A DNA stretch of 64,000 nt, from assembly GCA_050331695.1 (NCBI GenBank), contig JBHJGP010000012.1:186001-250000 (forward strand), read 5' to 3'. The position numbers and the translations under genes were made by a program. This DNA is from JBHJGP01 sp050331695. Its GTDB lineage: Bacteria > Pseudomonadota > Alphaproteobacteria > Geminicoccales > Geminicoccaceae. Positions 7,676 through 16,597 of the stretch are shown piece after piece (position 1 is the first letter of the stretch; the number at the start of each line of letters is the position of its first letter). The notes under the pieces are model-generated. The model ran no database searches. It was given only the letters and a program-made list of their open reading frames with translations, and was not told where the DNA came from.

Positions 7676-9066
7676 GGGATCACGGTCCGGATGTGTTCCT
7701 GAACGGCTTCCAGGTCGTTTTCGATCGTGACCATGCGCTCGTCCAGGTCATGGAGGTCGGCCAATCGGTCGGGCAGGTGGTGACGAACCCCGACGGCCGT
7801 CTCGACCGCATCCGGAAACTTGGCCGGGTGGGCGGTGGCGAGCGTGACCAAAGGGCCTCGGACCTTCTTCGCGCACTTTTCGGCGGCACCGATACCCACG
7901 GCCGTGTGCGGATCGACGATACCGCCGCCCCGATCGTAGATCTAGGCGATGATGCTCAAGGTCTCAAGCTCTTCGATCCGGGCGCTGGCAAAAAGTTCGC
8001 CCAGTTCTTTCAGCCGGTCTTGGCCCAATTCGAAGGACCGGGTTTCGGCGAACCGTTCCATGGTGTGGGCCACTTTCGAGCCGTCGCGACCGAAGACGTC
8101 GAACAAGAGGCGCTCGAAGTTGCTCGCGATCTGGATGTCCATGCTCGGGCTGATGGTCGGATGAACCCGTTCGGCGGCATAGCGGCCGGAGCTGAAGAAA
8201 CGGGCCAGAATGTCATTACGATTGGTCGCGACGATCAGGTGATCGATTGCAAGCCCCATGCGATGGGCCACGTAGCCGGCGTAAACGTCACCGAAATTGC
8301 CGCTCGGCACCGAATAGGCCGGCGGCCGGACACCGCCGCCGATGGCGAGCCCCGAAAACACATAGTAGGACGCCTGGGCGGCGATCAGCACCCAGTTGAT
8401 CGAATTGACCGCGGCGAGCGCGTAAGTCTCGGCGAACTCCCGATCGGCGAACATCGCTTTGACCAGCTTCTGGCAATCGTCGAACGTCCCCTCAATAGCG
8501 ATATTGGTGACATTGTCGTCATCGACGGTGGTCATCTGCCGCCGTTGGACCTCCGAGACCCGTCCCTTGGGATGCAGAACGACCAGATGGATGTTGCGTC
8601 GGCCCTTAAGGGCGCCGACCGCGGCGGCACCGGTGTCACCGGACGTGGCGCAGAGGATGGTCATGGTCGTCTGCCGGCGCGCCAGAACGGCCTCGAACAT
8701 CCGGCTCAAAAGCTGCATCGCCACGTCTTTGAAGGCGAGCGTGGGCCCGTGGAACAGCTCCAGGAGCCAGTCGTCCGGACCCAACTGGCGAAGCGGCACG
8801 ACCGATGGGTGGGCGAAGGTGTCGTAGGCCGCCTGGGTCAGCTGAGAGAGCTCGTCATCGTCGAAACATCCGTCCGCGAACGGCGCCATGACCCGTGCCG
8901 CCACTTCGGCGAACCCGGCGCCGGTGAGCGAGCGAACCCCGCCTTTGATCGATGGCCAGGTGCTGGGCACGTAAAGGCCGCCGTCGGACGCAATGCCCGA
9001 AAGCAGCACCTCTTCGAAACTGGCCGCTGGCGCTTCGCCGCGCGTGCTGACGAATTGAACAGGCAA
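7672..9066 (-). pseudogene. thrC: Threonine synthase, interrupted by an in-frame amber codon
   Basis: The frame from TTG 9066 (GGGGAGG about 7 bases upstream) codes for threonine synthase: LFHGPTLAFKDVAMQ with the PLP lysine K113, CATSGDTGAAAVGAL, and the PSGNFGDVYAGY loop. After 374 codons a TAG occurs at 7944-7942, then the same frame continues without shift for 89 more codons (IYDRGGGIVDPHTAVGIGAA...) to the normal stop at 7672. Total length, 464 codons, fits the family. The truncated product would lack the conserved DPHTAVG region. It may be a real nonsense mutation, a readthrough site or a sequencing error. TAG ends other genes here (msrP, yceD), so it is not generally recoded. Confidence 0.88.
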
Positions 9067-9127
9067 GCATACCTCCCCGTAAGGGACGACATGTAGCAGC
9101 TTGGCCGGAAGCCGCGCCAGCTTTGCA

Positions 9128-10606
9128 TCAGCCCCTGGTCAGATATCGTTTTTCGAGGTGGCTGAGGAAAGGATCCGCGCTTAAGCGTTGGCCGGTGGCG
9201 GCGATGACAAGCTCGTCGAAGCTCAATCTAGAGCCGTGGCCGTGGACGTTCTCCCGGAGCCAGGCGAGGAGCCCGCGAAAATCACCGCGACCTAGATCCG
9301 ACGGTATGGTCGGTGCGGTTTTGACCGCTGCCTGAAACAGTTGGGCAGCTAAAAGCGCGCCAAGTGTGTAGCTCGGAAAATAGCCGAAGAGACCGAGCGG
9401 CCAGTGAATGTCCTGGAGCACGCCGACCCGGTCATTGTCCGGCCGGACCCCCAAAAGCTCGAAAAGACCGTCGTTCCAGGCGCCGGGCAGATCGGCCACC
9501 TCCAGATTGCCGCTGATCAGCGCCTTCTCCAGGCGGTAGCGCAGGAGGATATGAAGCGGGTAAGTCACCTCGTCGGCGTCGACCCGGATCAGGCCCCGGC
9601 TGACGAAGGTGGTCAGGTGCCGCAGATTATCGCCCATGAACGCCGGCTGCTCGCCGAACCGCTCGATCAGCTGGCCCGAGAGGAAGGTCAAGAAAGGTTC
9701 CGAGCGGCAGGCCTGCATCTCGATGATGAGCGACTGGCTCTCATGCGCGGCCATGCCCCTCGCCTCGCCCACGGGCTGGGCCATCCACGCCTCGGGCCGC
9801 CCGGCCTCGTAGAGCGCGTGGCCGGTTTCATGGACCACACCCATGATCCCGCTGATCAGGTCGGCCTCGTCGTAACGGGTGGTGATGCGGATATCGCCCG
9901 GCACCCCGCCGCAAAAGGGATGGGTACTTTCGTCGAGCCGGCCGCGGTCGAAGTCGAACCCGATCTGCGCCATCAACCGCTGGGCGAGATCGCGCTGGCG
10001 GTCGACGGCGAACGGCCCATGGGGCACAAGCGGCTTTTTCTGTGAAGTAAGAACGCGCTCCAAGAGATCGGGGAGACGATCGGCGAGCGGCTCGAACAAG
10101 CGGTCGATCGCCCGTTGATCGACACCGGGTTGAAAAGAGGCCAGAAGCGCGTCGTAGGCTCCGAGGCGCAGAGCCTCGCCTTTGATCGCCGCTTCTTCGC
10201 GGACCAGACGGATCACCTCTGCCAAAAGCGGCGAGAATGTGACGAAATCGGCCTCGGCGCGGGCATCTCTCCAGGCCAGCTCGGAGCGCTGGGCCGCCTT
10301 CGCGAGCGCTGCCACCAGGTCCGAGGGCAGAGCGACCTTTTGCCGGTGGATCCGCTCAATTTCTCTCAAATTGGCCTGCTGCCAGTCACCGAGGTTCTCG
10401 GATTTTGCCTGATCGATCCAGGCGGCTGTCTCTGGATCACTTAAGAGTTCGTGGCTCATCACGGCCAGCGTGGCGGTCTGCTCGGCGCGCGTTTCGCCGG
10501 CACCTTTCGGCATCATGACCGACCGGTCCCATTCGAGGAGCGCTAAGGTCCGATCGAGCGCGTCGAGCTTGCGAAAACGCTCCTCAAGCGCTGCGTAGGC
10601 CGACAT
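9128..10606 (-). CDS. M32-family carboxypeptidase (Taq type)
   Basis: This 492-aa metallopeptidase is all-helical, with the zinc motif HETGH (His259-Glu260...His263) and the downstream zinc ligand glutamate in AHESQSL. It also has the M32 signature GDIRITTRYDEADL before it and DNDRVGVLQDIHWPLGLFGYFPSYTLG near the C-terminus. It removes C-terminal residues from peptides in the cytoplasm. ATG 10606 was preferred over in-frame GTG-type starts further up because it gives the family opening MSAYAALEERF. It overlaps the ctaA end by 23 bases. Confidence 0.94.
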   Translation of the reverse strand: MSAYAALEERFRKLDALDRTLALLEWDRSVMMPKGAGETRAEQTATLAVMSHELLSDPETAAWIDQAKSENLGDWQQANLREIERIHRQKVALPSDLVAALAKAAQRSELAWRDARAEADFVTFSPLLAEVIRLVREEAAIKGEALRLGAYDALLASFQPGVDQRAIDRLFEPLADRLPDLLERVLTSQKKPLVPHGPFAVDRQRDLAQRLMAQIGFDFDRGRLDESTHPFCGGVPGDIRITTRYDEADLISGIMGVVHETGHALYEAGRPEAWMAQPVGEARGMAAHESQSLIIEMQACRSEPFLTFLSGQLIERFGEQPAFMGDNLRHLTTFVSRGLIRVDADEVTYPLHILLRYRLEKALISGNLEVADLPGAWNDGLFELLGVRPDNDRVGVLQDIHWPLGLFGYFPSYTLGALLAAQLFQAAVKTAPTIPSDLGRGDFRGLLAWLRENVHGHGSRLSFDELVIAATGQRLSADPFLSHLEKRYLTRG

Positions 10607-11561
10607 GTCCACCTGATCCCAAGGAGGCTGGCCTGGGCAACGCACGGCTCGCCTGCAGCGATCGGCCGAGGGCGAGCGTGATGAGAGCGAAGACCAGAAC
10701 GCCCAGGGCTTGATGGCTCACCGCCGCCCAGACCGGGTTCTCCAGCATCACCAGGGTCGCCCCCAGCGCCACCTCGAGCAGGAGGGCGGCCAAGGCGAGA
10801 CCCAAAAATTTCGAAAGAACATTATCGCCTCCGCGCCACGACAGGCCCGCCAGGACAACGACGCCGACGACCGTCAATGCCGCCAGCAGCCGGTGGGTCG
10901 CATTGATCCTCACCTGCGGGTCCGACCAATCGACCCAGAGCGTGTCGTTGCAAAGCGGCCAGGACGAGCAGGCCAGGGACGCGCCGCTTTTGGCCGTGAT
11001 GGCGGCTGTGATCATGGTCATGAGCGCCACGAACCAGATAAGCGTTAAAGCAATGGTGCCTCGCTCGACAGCAACTGACGATTTCGGGCCCGCGCCGAGC
11101 ACCAGCATCAAGACCGCTGCGAAGAGGATCAGCGCATTGCCCAAATGAAGCGCCACCGACCACGGGCTGTTTGCGTCGAGTACGGTCAGACCGCCGAGGC
11201 TTGCTTGAACCAGGAGCAAGACCACAAGCGAGATGCCGAGCTTGAAACTGGTCGGATGAGCCGCCCGCGAGCGGAAGGTCAGGATCGCCAGAACCAAGAT
11301 CAACGGCCCAACGACGACAGCGGCCATGAACCGGTGACCCCACTCCAGCATGACCTGGAAATAAGAGTACCCAACATCACCCAGGGCCGCGAAATCGGCG
11401 GGTGTCAGCACCCATTGGCCATAGCAGGTGGGCCAGTCGGGACAGGAGAGCCCGGAATTGGTGGAACGCACCCACCCGCCCAGAATGATCAGAGCGTAAA
11501 CCGCCACCGCCGTCAGGCCGGCCCAAAAGCGAACGCCGCTTATGCCAGGTCGCACCGTCAT
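10584..11561 (-). CDS. ctaA: Heme A synthase (COX15/CtaA type)
   Basis: The 325-aa membrane protein has about eight helices in two four-helix halves. Heme-binding histidines appear in EWGHRFM and ALHLGN (first half) and ATHRLL and VSHQALG (second half). Cysteine pairs CPDWPTC and CSSWPLC mark the CtaA-like subtype rather than the mitochondrial COX15 form. It converts heme O to heme A for the cytochrome oxidase encoded upstream. The start overlaps the surf1 stop by four bases. Confidence 0.95.
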   Translation of the reverse strand: MTVRPGISGVRFWAGLTAVAVYALIILGGWVRSTNSGLSCPDWPTCYGQWVLTPADFAALGDVGYSYFQVMLEWGHRFMAAVVVGPLILVLAILTFRSRAAHPTSFKLGISLVVLLLVQASLGGLTVLDANSPWSVALHLGNALILFAAVLMLVLGAGPKSSVAVERGTIALTLIWFVALMTMITAAITAKSGASLACSSWPLCNDTLWVDWSDPQVRINATHRLLAALTVVGVVVLAGLSWRGGDNVLSKFLGLALAALLLEVALGATLVMLENPVWAAVSHQALGVLVFALITLALGRSLQASRALPRPASLGSGGHVGLRSA

Positions 11562-12292
11562 CTCTCGTTTCTCGCCCGATGTCTGCCAAAAGCGACATAG
11601 ATCGCGAGCAGACCTCCAGCCAGTCCGAACCAGGTGATGGCGTAGCCCAGATGATTGTTCGGGAGATCCGCGCTGACCCGATTGACCAGAACCACCGGAT
11701 CTGCATTCAGCAGCTCGACACGAAGCGGCGTTTCACTGACGAAAATCCAGGGTTCGAGGGGCAAGCCGAAATAGGTCTCGAGCTCGCCAAGATCGTGGGC
11801 GTAGAACTGGCCGTCCGCCGGATCGTTGGCGGGCGTGAACGGGCCTCGTCCTTGGGGTTCCACCAAAATCCCTTCCACAGACGCCGGCCGCTCAATGGAC
11901 AGTTCGCCCGCCAGCGCCTGTTCCGACAGGCGCTCCGGCAAGGGGCCTAAATCCGCCAACCAGTTTCGAGATGATGGCCCCCGCACGGTGGCCAGGACGT
12001 TCATAGCCAGCTCTCGATCAAGCGTGGTCGTGCCGAACAGAGTGAGGCGATCCGTCGCGAGTTCGCCCTCGATCGCAACGCGGGTGAAGGCCTCGATGTC
12101 GTCGAGCTCATCGACCCTGGTCGCCGGTGCCGCGAGACCGGCCTCGATGGTGGCGATGAGATCTTCTTTCCAGGCCAGGCGCTGCAACTGCCAGATGCCC
12201 AGAAACAGGAGCGTTGTCAGACCTGCGGCGGCGAGGAGGGTGAACGCCCACCCGGGCCTGAAACCCTTGCTGACGGCCACGCCTGAGCTCAA
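11558..12292 (-). CDS. SURF1-family cytochrome oxidase assembly protein
   Basis: This 244-aa protein has the SURF1 layout of two terminal membrane helices (FTLLAAAGLTTLLFLGIWQL at ~17-36 and LGYAITWFGLAGGLLAIYVAF near the end) and a periplasmic domain. Signatures are LGIWQLQRLAWKEDLI and the C-terminal NNHLGYAITWFGLA. It assists heme A insertion into subunit I. It sits between ctaE and ctaA; the small DUF983 gene often found between ctaE and surf1 is absent (only 106 bases). Confidence 0.95.
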   Translation of the reverse strand: MSSGVAVSKGFRPGWAFTLLAAAGLTTLLFLGIWQLQRLAWKEDLIATIEAGLAAPATRVDELDDIEAFTRVAIEGELATDRLTLFGTTTLDRELAMNVLATVRGPSSRNWLADLGPLPERLSEQALAGELSIERPASVEGILVEPQGRGPFTPANDPADGQFYAHDLGELETYFGLPLEPWIFVSETPLRVELLNADPVVLVNRVSADLPNNHLGYAITWFGLAGGLLAIYVAFGRHRARNER

Positions 12293-12398
12293 GAGACGTC
12301 CCGTCGACGGTGGCGGTCTTCGAACATAATCCGAACCACCCGACCACAGCGTCGGCGCGCTCCCGCAAGGACGATCGGACGGGTCGACGGCAACGGGT

Positions 12399-13268
12399 TC
12401 AGGAGCCGGGAACGGGCTGGTTCACGAACTCCTGGGCGCCGCCCCAGACATAGACGCAGATGAACAGAAACAACCAGACCACGTCGACAAAGTGCCAGTA
12501 CCAGGCGGCAGCCTCGAAGCCGATATGCTTTTCCGCCCGCAGCGCCAGGTTGTAGGCCCGCCAGGTGCAGACCGCCAAGAACACGGCGCCGACGAACACA
12601 TGAAACCCGTGGAAGCCGGTCGCCATGTAGAAGGTCGAGCCGAATACGCCGCTCTGGAGCGTCAGACCGAGATGAATGGCGTGAACATACTCATAGATCT
12701 GAAAACCAAGGAAAATGACACCCAGGCCCACGGTGAGCGCCAAAGCTTTGAACGCCGTCTCGTTGTCGCCTTCGCGGATTGTGTGATGGGCCCAGGTGAC
12801 GGTCGTGCCGGACAAGAGAAGGATAAGCGTGTTCAACAGCGGTATGCTGTAGGCATCAACGGGCGCAATCTCCTGGGGCGGCCAGGCGGTGGCGACCGTG
12901 TCGGGCGGCACCAGAGCACCCCAGAAGTAAGCCCAGAAAAAGGCGGCGAAGAAACAGACCTCGGACGTGATGAACAAGATCATGCCGAGCCGGAGGCCGA
13001 AGCTCACAGTTTGGCTGTGATCGCCACTACGGCTTTCCTTCAGAACATCCCGCCACCAGAAGGCCATGGTAGCGATGACGCCCGCGAGCCCCAGGAGCGT
13101 AACCAGCATCCCCCCGGCATAGTCGTGCATCCAAAGCACGAGGCCGAAGGTCAGAAACAGTGCTGCAATGCTGCCGACGAAAGGCCAGGGACTGGGTTCG
13201 ACCAGGTGATAGTCGTGCTTGACCTCGTCATGATGGCCGCCGTCAACCGGCTCCGTCTGCGTCGCCAT
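12399..13268 (-). CDS. ctaE: Cytochrome c oxidase subunit III
   Basis: The 289-aa membrane protein has seven predicted helices. Family motifs include FFWAYFWGALVPP, the LLSGTTVTWAHHTI helix and the C-terminal WYWHFVDVVWLFLFICVYVWG. Subunit III stabilises the proton-pumping core and binds lipids. It lies in the usual place after ctaG and before surf1. Confidence 0.97.
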   Translation of the reverse strand: MATQTEPVDGGHHDEVKHDYHLVEPSPWPFVGSIAALFLTFGLVLWMHDYAGGMLVTLLGLAGVIATMAFWWRDVLKESRSGDHSQTVSFGLRLGMILFITSEVCFFAAFFWAYFWGALVPPDTVATAWPPQEIAPVDAYSIPLLNTLILLLSGTTVTWAHHTIREGDNETAFKALALTVGLGVIFLGFQIYEYVHAIHLGLTLQSGVFGSTFYMATGFHGFHVFVGAVFLAVCTWRAYNLALRAEKHIGFEAAAWYWHFVDVVWLFLFICVYVWGGAQEFVNQPVPGS

Positions 13269-13338
13269 CAGATACTCCTCCTAGCCAACCGCCGCGGGCG
13301 CACGGCCGAAGCTGGTCTCGCGAGCCATGAGCACCGGC

Positions 13339-13914
13339 TCAGCCGTCCGCAGGAGAGCTAGCACCACCGTCGCCCGCCAGCAATTTGCTCGTGGCCTCTC
13401 GGTCCTCGAAAAATGTGTATGAGAGGGTAATTGTCCGGATGTCGAGGGCGGCCGGATCCTCGAGGATCGACGGATCGACAAAAAAAGACACCGGCATTTG
13501 CACTTTCTCACCCGGCTCCAAAACCTGTTCCTGAAAACAAAAGCACTCGATCTTGGCGAAATAGAGCCCAGCGCCATGGGGTGTCACGTTGAATGTCGCG
13601 GTACCGACCACCGGTCGATCGCTTCTGTTCACCGCCTCATAGAATGCGAGTTTCTGTTCGCCGATGGCGAGGCTCACCTGTTGCTGGACCGGTCGGAAGG
13701 ACCAGCGGAGATCACCGGCCACGTCCGCGTTGAAGCGAACTGTGACCGGCGGCCCCGCCACCGGACCCGTCGCGGCCTCCGAGCGGACCGTCGTCCCGCC
13801 ATAACCCGTGACCCGACAGAACAGGTCGTAGAGCGGCACGGCGGCGGCGGTGAGCCCGATCATGCCAAGAACGACCGCGAAGGAGGCGAGCGCCGTTCGC
13901 GTCGTCGCCGTCAT
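13339..13914 (-). CDS. ctaG: Cytochrome c oxidase assembly protein CtaG (COX11)
   Basis: From ATG 13914 the product is 191 aa: one N-terminal membrane anchor (ALASFAVVLGMIGLTAAAVPLY), LFCRVTGYGGTT, and a periplasmic immunoglobulin-like domain ending with the copper-binding IECFCFQEQ motif (CFCF). COX11 delivers copper to the CuB site of subunit I. Longer in-frame starts upstream were rejected because they overlap ctaB. The start overlaps the stop of the 40-aa gene (ATGA). Confidence 0.95.
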   Translation of the reverse strand: MTATTRTALASFAVVLGMIGLTAAAVPLYDLFCRVTGYGGTTVRSEAATGPVAGPPVTVRFNADVAGDLRWSFRPVQQQVSLAIGEQKLAFYEAVNRSDRPVVGTATFNVTPHGAGLYFAKIECFCFQEQVLEPGEKVQMPVSFFVDPSILEDPAALDIRTITLSYTFFEDREATSKLLAGDGGASSPADG

Positions 13915-14033
13915 CCACCACCGCCCGTTATCTTGACCACGGTGATCAGATAGAACAGGAGCACACAGCCGGCCAAAAGAGCGCCGACGACCAGGTTTTT
14001 CCGCCGCAACCGTTGGGAGCGTTCGTCGCTCAT
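13911..14033 (-). CDS. Small single-helix membrane protein between ctaB and ctaG
   Basis: The 40-aa product has a basic, polar N-terminus (SDERSQRLRRKN), one hydrophobic helix (LVVGALLAGCVLLFYLITVV) and a short glycine tail. Its ATG overlaps the ctaB stop and its stop overlaps the ctaG start, each by ATGA, which strongly supports translation. Small CoxF-like proteins occupy this position in other alphaproteobacterial cox operons, so a part in oxidase assembly is a reasonable inference; no function is shown by the sequence. Confidence 0.8.
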   Translation of the reverse strand: MSDERSQRLRRKNLVVGALLAGCVLLFYLITVVKITGGGG

Positions 14034-14965
14034 ACCAGCCCCATCCCGCCGATGAGCTTGTCGGCCACCATCGCGAGAAATAGTCCGAAAAGATAGGCGA
14101 TTGACACCTTGAATGCAGCCATCGCCCGCATGTCTGTATAACGTCGCCATAGGCGCCAGACATGGTGGCCGTACCAAACGCCGAGCGCCGCAGCCGCGAC
14201 ACCATAGCTGGCACCCGCGGTGCCGAAGGGTAGCGGCAGGAGCGACAGGGCGATCAAGAGCGCGGTGTAGACGAAAATCTGATTGAGCGTGTGCCGTTCG
14301 CTCTCGACCACCGGCAGCATCGGCACCGAAACCCGTTGATAATCTCCCCGCTTCACCAGCGCCAAGGCCCAGAAATGGGCCGGTGTCCAGGTGAAGATGA
14401 TGGCGAACATCAACAGCGGCATGAGATCGATCGAACCGGTCACAGCGGCCCAGCCGATCATTGGCGGAAAGGCGCCGGCCGCACCGCCGATGACGATGTT
14501 CTGAGGGGTCCGCCGCTTGAGCCACACCGTGTAGATCAGGATGTAAAACCCGATCGTCACGGCCAGCAGCGCGCCCGCCATCCAGTTCACCGCCACGCCC
14601 ATGGTCATGATCGACAAAATGGCGAGCGTGACACCGCAAGTGAGCGCATCGTGCGGACTGATCCGGCCCGAAGCCGTGGGCCGGCGCCTCGTTCGCCCCA
14701 TCTCCGCGTCGATGTCGCTGTCATACCAGTTGTTGATTGCGGCGGCCGCACCGGCGGCGACGGCGATACAGAGCATGGCGACCGCGGCCAACACAGGATG
14801 CAGATCGCCCGGGGCCAGGTACAAGCCGACAAAGCCCGTGAATACGACCAAACGCATGACATTAGGCTTGAGCAGCACCCAATAGTCACGGATCTCGGAC
14901 GCGGTCGGCGTCCCTCGACGCGCCGTCTCCGCGATCAGCGTTGTGGGCGGGCTAGACGAAACCAT
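14030..14965 (-). CDS. ctaB: Protoheme IX farnesyltransferase (heme O synthase)
   Basis: This 311-aa UbiA-family membrane enzyme attaches a farnesyl group to heme B. The prenyl-diphosphate-binding motif NNWYDSDIDAEMGRTRRRP (N..xD..xD) lies at ~79-97, and the second loop has KRGDYQRVSVPMLPVV. About nine helices are predicted. It follows ctaD by 24 bases and feeds ctaA in heme A synthesis. Confidence 0.97.
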   Translation of the reverse strand: MVSSSPPTTLIAETARRGTPTASEIRDYWVLLKPNVMRLVVFTGFVGLYLAPGDLHPVLAAVAMLCIAVAAGAAAAINNWYDSDIDAEMGRTRRRPTASGRISPHDALTCGVTLAILSIMTMGVAVNWMAGALLAVTIGFYILIYTVWLKRRTPQNIVIGGAAGAFPPMIGWAAVTGSIDLMPLLMFAIIFTWTPAHFWALALVKRGDYQRVSVPMLPVVESERHTLNQIFVYTALLIALSLLPLPFGTAGASYGVAAAALGVWYGHHVWRLWRRYTDMRAMAAFKVSIAYLFGLFLAMVADKLIGGMGLV

Positions 14966-14989
14966 GGACCTGGAGATCTCTGCAGCGCC

Positions 14990-16579
14990 TCATCGCACCT
15001 GCGGCAACTCGTTGAAGGTGTGGAACGGCGGCGGTGACGAGACGGTCCATTCCAAGGTCTCGGCCCCCTCGCCCCATGGGTTGTCCGCACACTTCTCGCC
15101 GGCGGCGAAGGTCTTGTAGAGGATCCAGAGGAACAAAACCGCGCTCGCCGCCGAAATCAGGGCACCGATCGAAGACACCATGTTCCAGCCGGCGAAGGCG
15201 TCCGGGTAGTCCGGAATACGCCGGGGCATACCGGCCAGGCCCAGGAAGTGCTGGGGGAAGAAGGTGAGATTGACGCCGATGAAGGTCAGCCAGAAATGGA
15301 TCTTGGCAAGGCCCTCCGGATATTGCTTTCCGGTCATCTTGCCGACCCAGTAGAAGAAGCCCGCAAAGATCGCGAACACGGCGCCCAGTGACAGCACATA
15401 GTGGAAGTGAGCGACGACGTAGTAGGTGTCGTGCATAACCGTGTCGACGCCGGCATTCGCCAGAACCACGCCGGTGACGCCGCCGACCGTGAACATGAAG
15501 ATGAAGCCCACGGCCCAAAGCATCGGCGTCTTGAACTCGATCGAGCCACCCCACATGGTGGCGATCCAGCTGAAAATCTTGATGCCGGTAGGCACCGCGA
15601 TGATCATCGTCGCCGCCAGGAAATAGGCCTTGGCGTCGATGCCCATACCGACCGTGAACATGTGGTGCGCCCAGACGATAAAGCCGATGACGCCGATCGA
15701 CACCATGGCATAGGCCATGCCGAGATAGCCGAACACCGGTTTCTTGGAGAAGGTCGAAACGATGTGGCTGACGATCCCGAACGCCGGCAGGATCATGATA
15801 TAGACCTCGGGGTGGCCGAAGAACCAGAACAGGTGTTGGAACAGGACCGGATCGCCGCCGCCGGCGGGATCGAAGAACGCCGTGCCGAAATTGCGGTCAG
15901 TCAGCAGCATGGTGATGGCACCGGCCAGGACCGGCAGCGACAACAGCAGCAGGAAGGCCGTGATCAGGATCGACCAGGCGAACAACGGCATCTTATGCAA
16001 CGTCATGCCCGGCGCACGCATGTTGAAGATCGTGGTGATGAAGTTGATCGCGCCGAGAATCGATGACGCGCCGGCCAGATGCAGGCTGAAGATCGCCATG
16101 TCGACCGCCATGTCCGGATGGCCAAGCGTCGACGAGAGCGGCGGATAAACGGTCCAGCCGCCGCCGAAACCGCTCGTCAGAAGCATCGATCCGATCAGGA
16201 GGAGGATGGCCGGGGTCAGCAGCCAGAAGCTGATATTGTTCATACGCGGGAATGCCATGTCCGGCGCGCCGATCATCAGCGGCACCATCCAGTTCCCGAA
16301 GCCGCCGATCAACGCCGGCATGACGAAGAAAAAAATCATGATCAGGCCGTGGGCCGTGATCAGGACGTTGTAGAGATGATAGTCACCGCCGAGGATCTGA
16401 TCGCCGGGCGCCATCAGTTCCAGGCGGAAAATGACTGACATGAGCATGCCGATGATGCCCATGACCCCGGCATACCAAAGATAGAGCGTGCCGATGTCTT
16501 TATGGTTGGTCGAATAAACCCAACGCTTCCAGCCGCTCGGGTGGTGGTCGTGGGCATCAGCGGCAGCGTAAGCCATCAA
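14990..16579 (-). CDS. ctaD: Cytochrome c oxidase subunit I
   Basis: The 529-aa catalytic subunit has 12 helices. Visible signatures: YSTNHKDIGTLYL at the N-terminus, the heme a ligand in NVLITAHGLIMIFFFVMP, the CuB/cross-link motif FFGHPEVYIMILPAFG, WAHHMFTVGM, and YYVVAHFHYVLSLGAVF with the heme a3 and heme a histidines. HPEVY plus this spacing indicates an A-type (aa3) enzyme. It follows ctaC by 18 bases. Confidence 0.98.
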   Translation of the reverse strand: MMAYAAADAHDHHPSGWKRWVYSTNHKDIGTLYLWYAGVMGIIGMLMSVIFRLELMAPGDQILGGDYHLYNVLITAHGLIMIFFFVMPALIGGFGNWMVPLMIGAPDMAFPRMNNISFWLLTPAILLLIGSMLLTSGFGGGWTVYPPLSSTLGHPDMAVDMAIFSLHLAGASSILGAINFITTIFNMRAPGMTLHKMPLFAWSILITAFLLLLSLPVLAGAITMLLTDRNFGTAFFDPAGGGDPVLFQHLFWFFGHPEVYIMILPAFGIVSHIVSTFSKKPVFGYLGMAYAMVSIGVIGFIVWAHHMFTVGMGIDAKAYFLAATMIIAVPTGIKIFSWIATMWGGSIEFKTPMLWAVGFIFMFTVGGVTGVVLANAGVDTVMHDTYYVVAHFHYVLSLGAVFAIFAGFFYWVGKMTGKQYPEGLAKIHFWLTFIGVNLTFFPQHFLGLAGMPRRIPDYPDAFAGWNMVSSIGALISAASAVLFLWILYKTFAAGEKCADNPWGEGAETLEWTVSSPPPFHTFNELPQVR

Positions 16580-16597
16580 CAGCTCTCCAGCGTTCGT

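Noticed and set aside
7942..7944. General recoding of TAG as a sense codon
   Set aside because: TAG ends other intact genes in the window, including msrP, yceD, the GGDEF-EAL gene and the catalase-fold gene.
7693..9096. A 467-codon open frame on the plus strand opposite thrC
   Set aside because: It is an antisense shadow of a clearly recognisable threonine synthase; the translated sequence has no family features and high GC content makes such frames common.
13915..14214. An N-terminal extension of ctaG to 14214
   Set aside because: It would overlap the 40-aa gene and ctaB in other frames and adds ~100 residues that COX11 proteins do not have.
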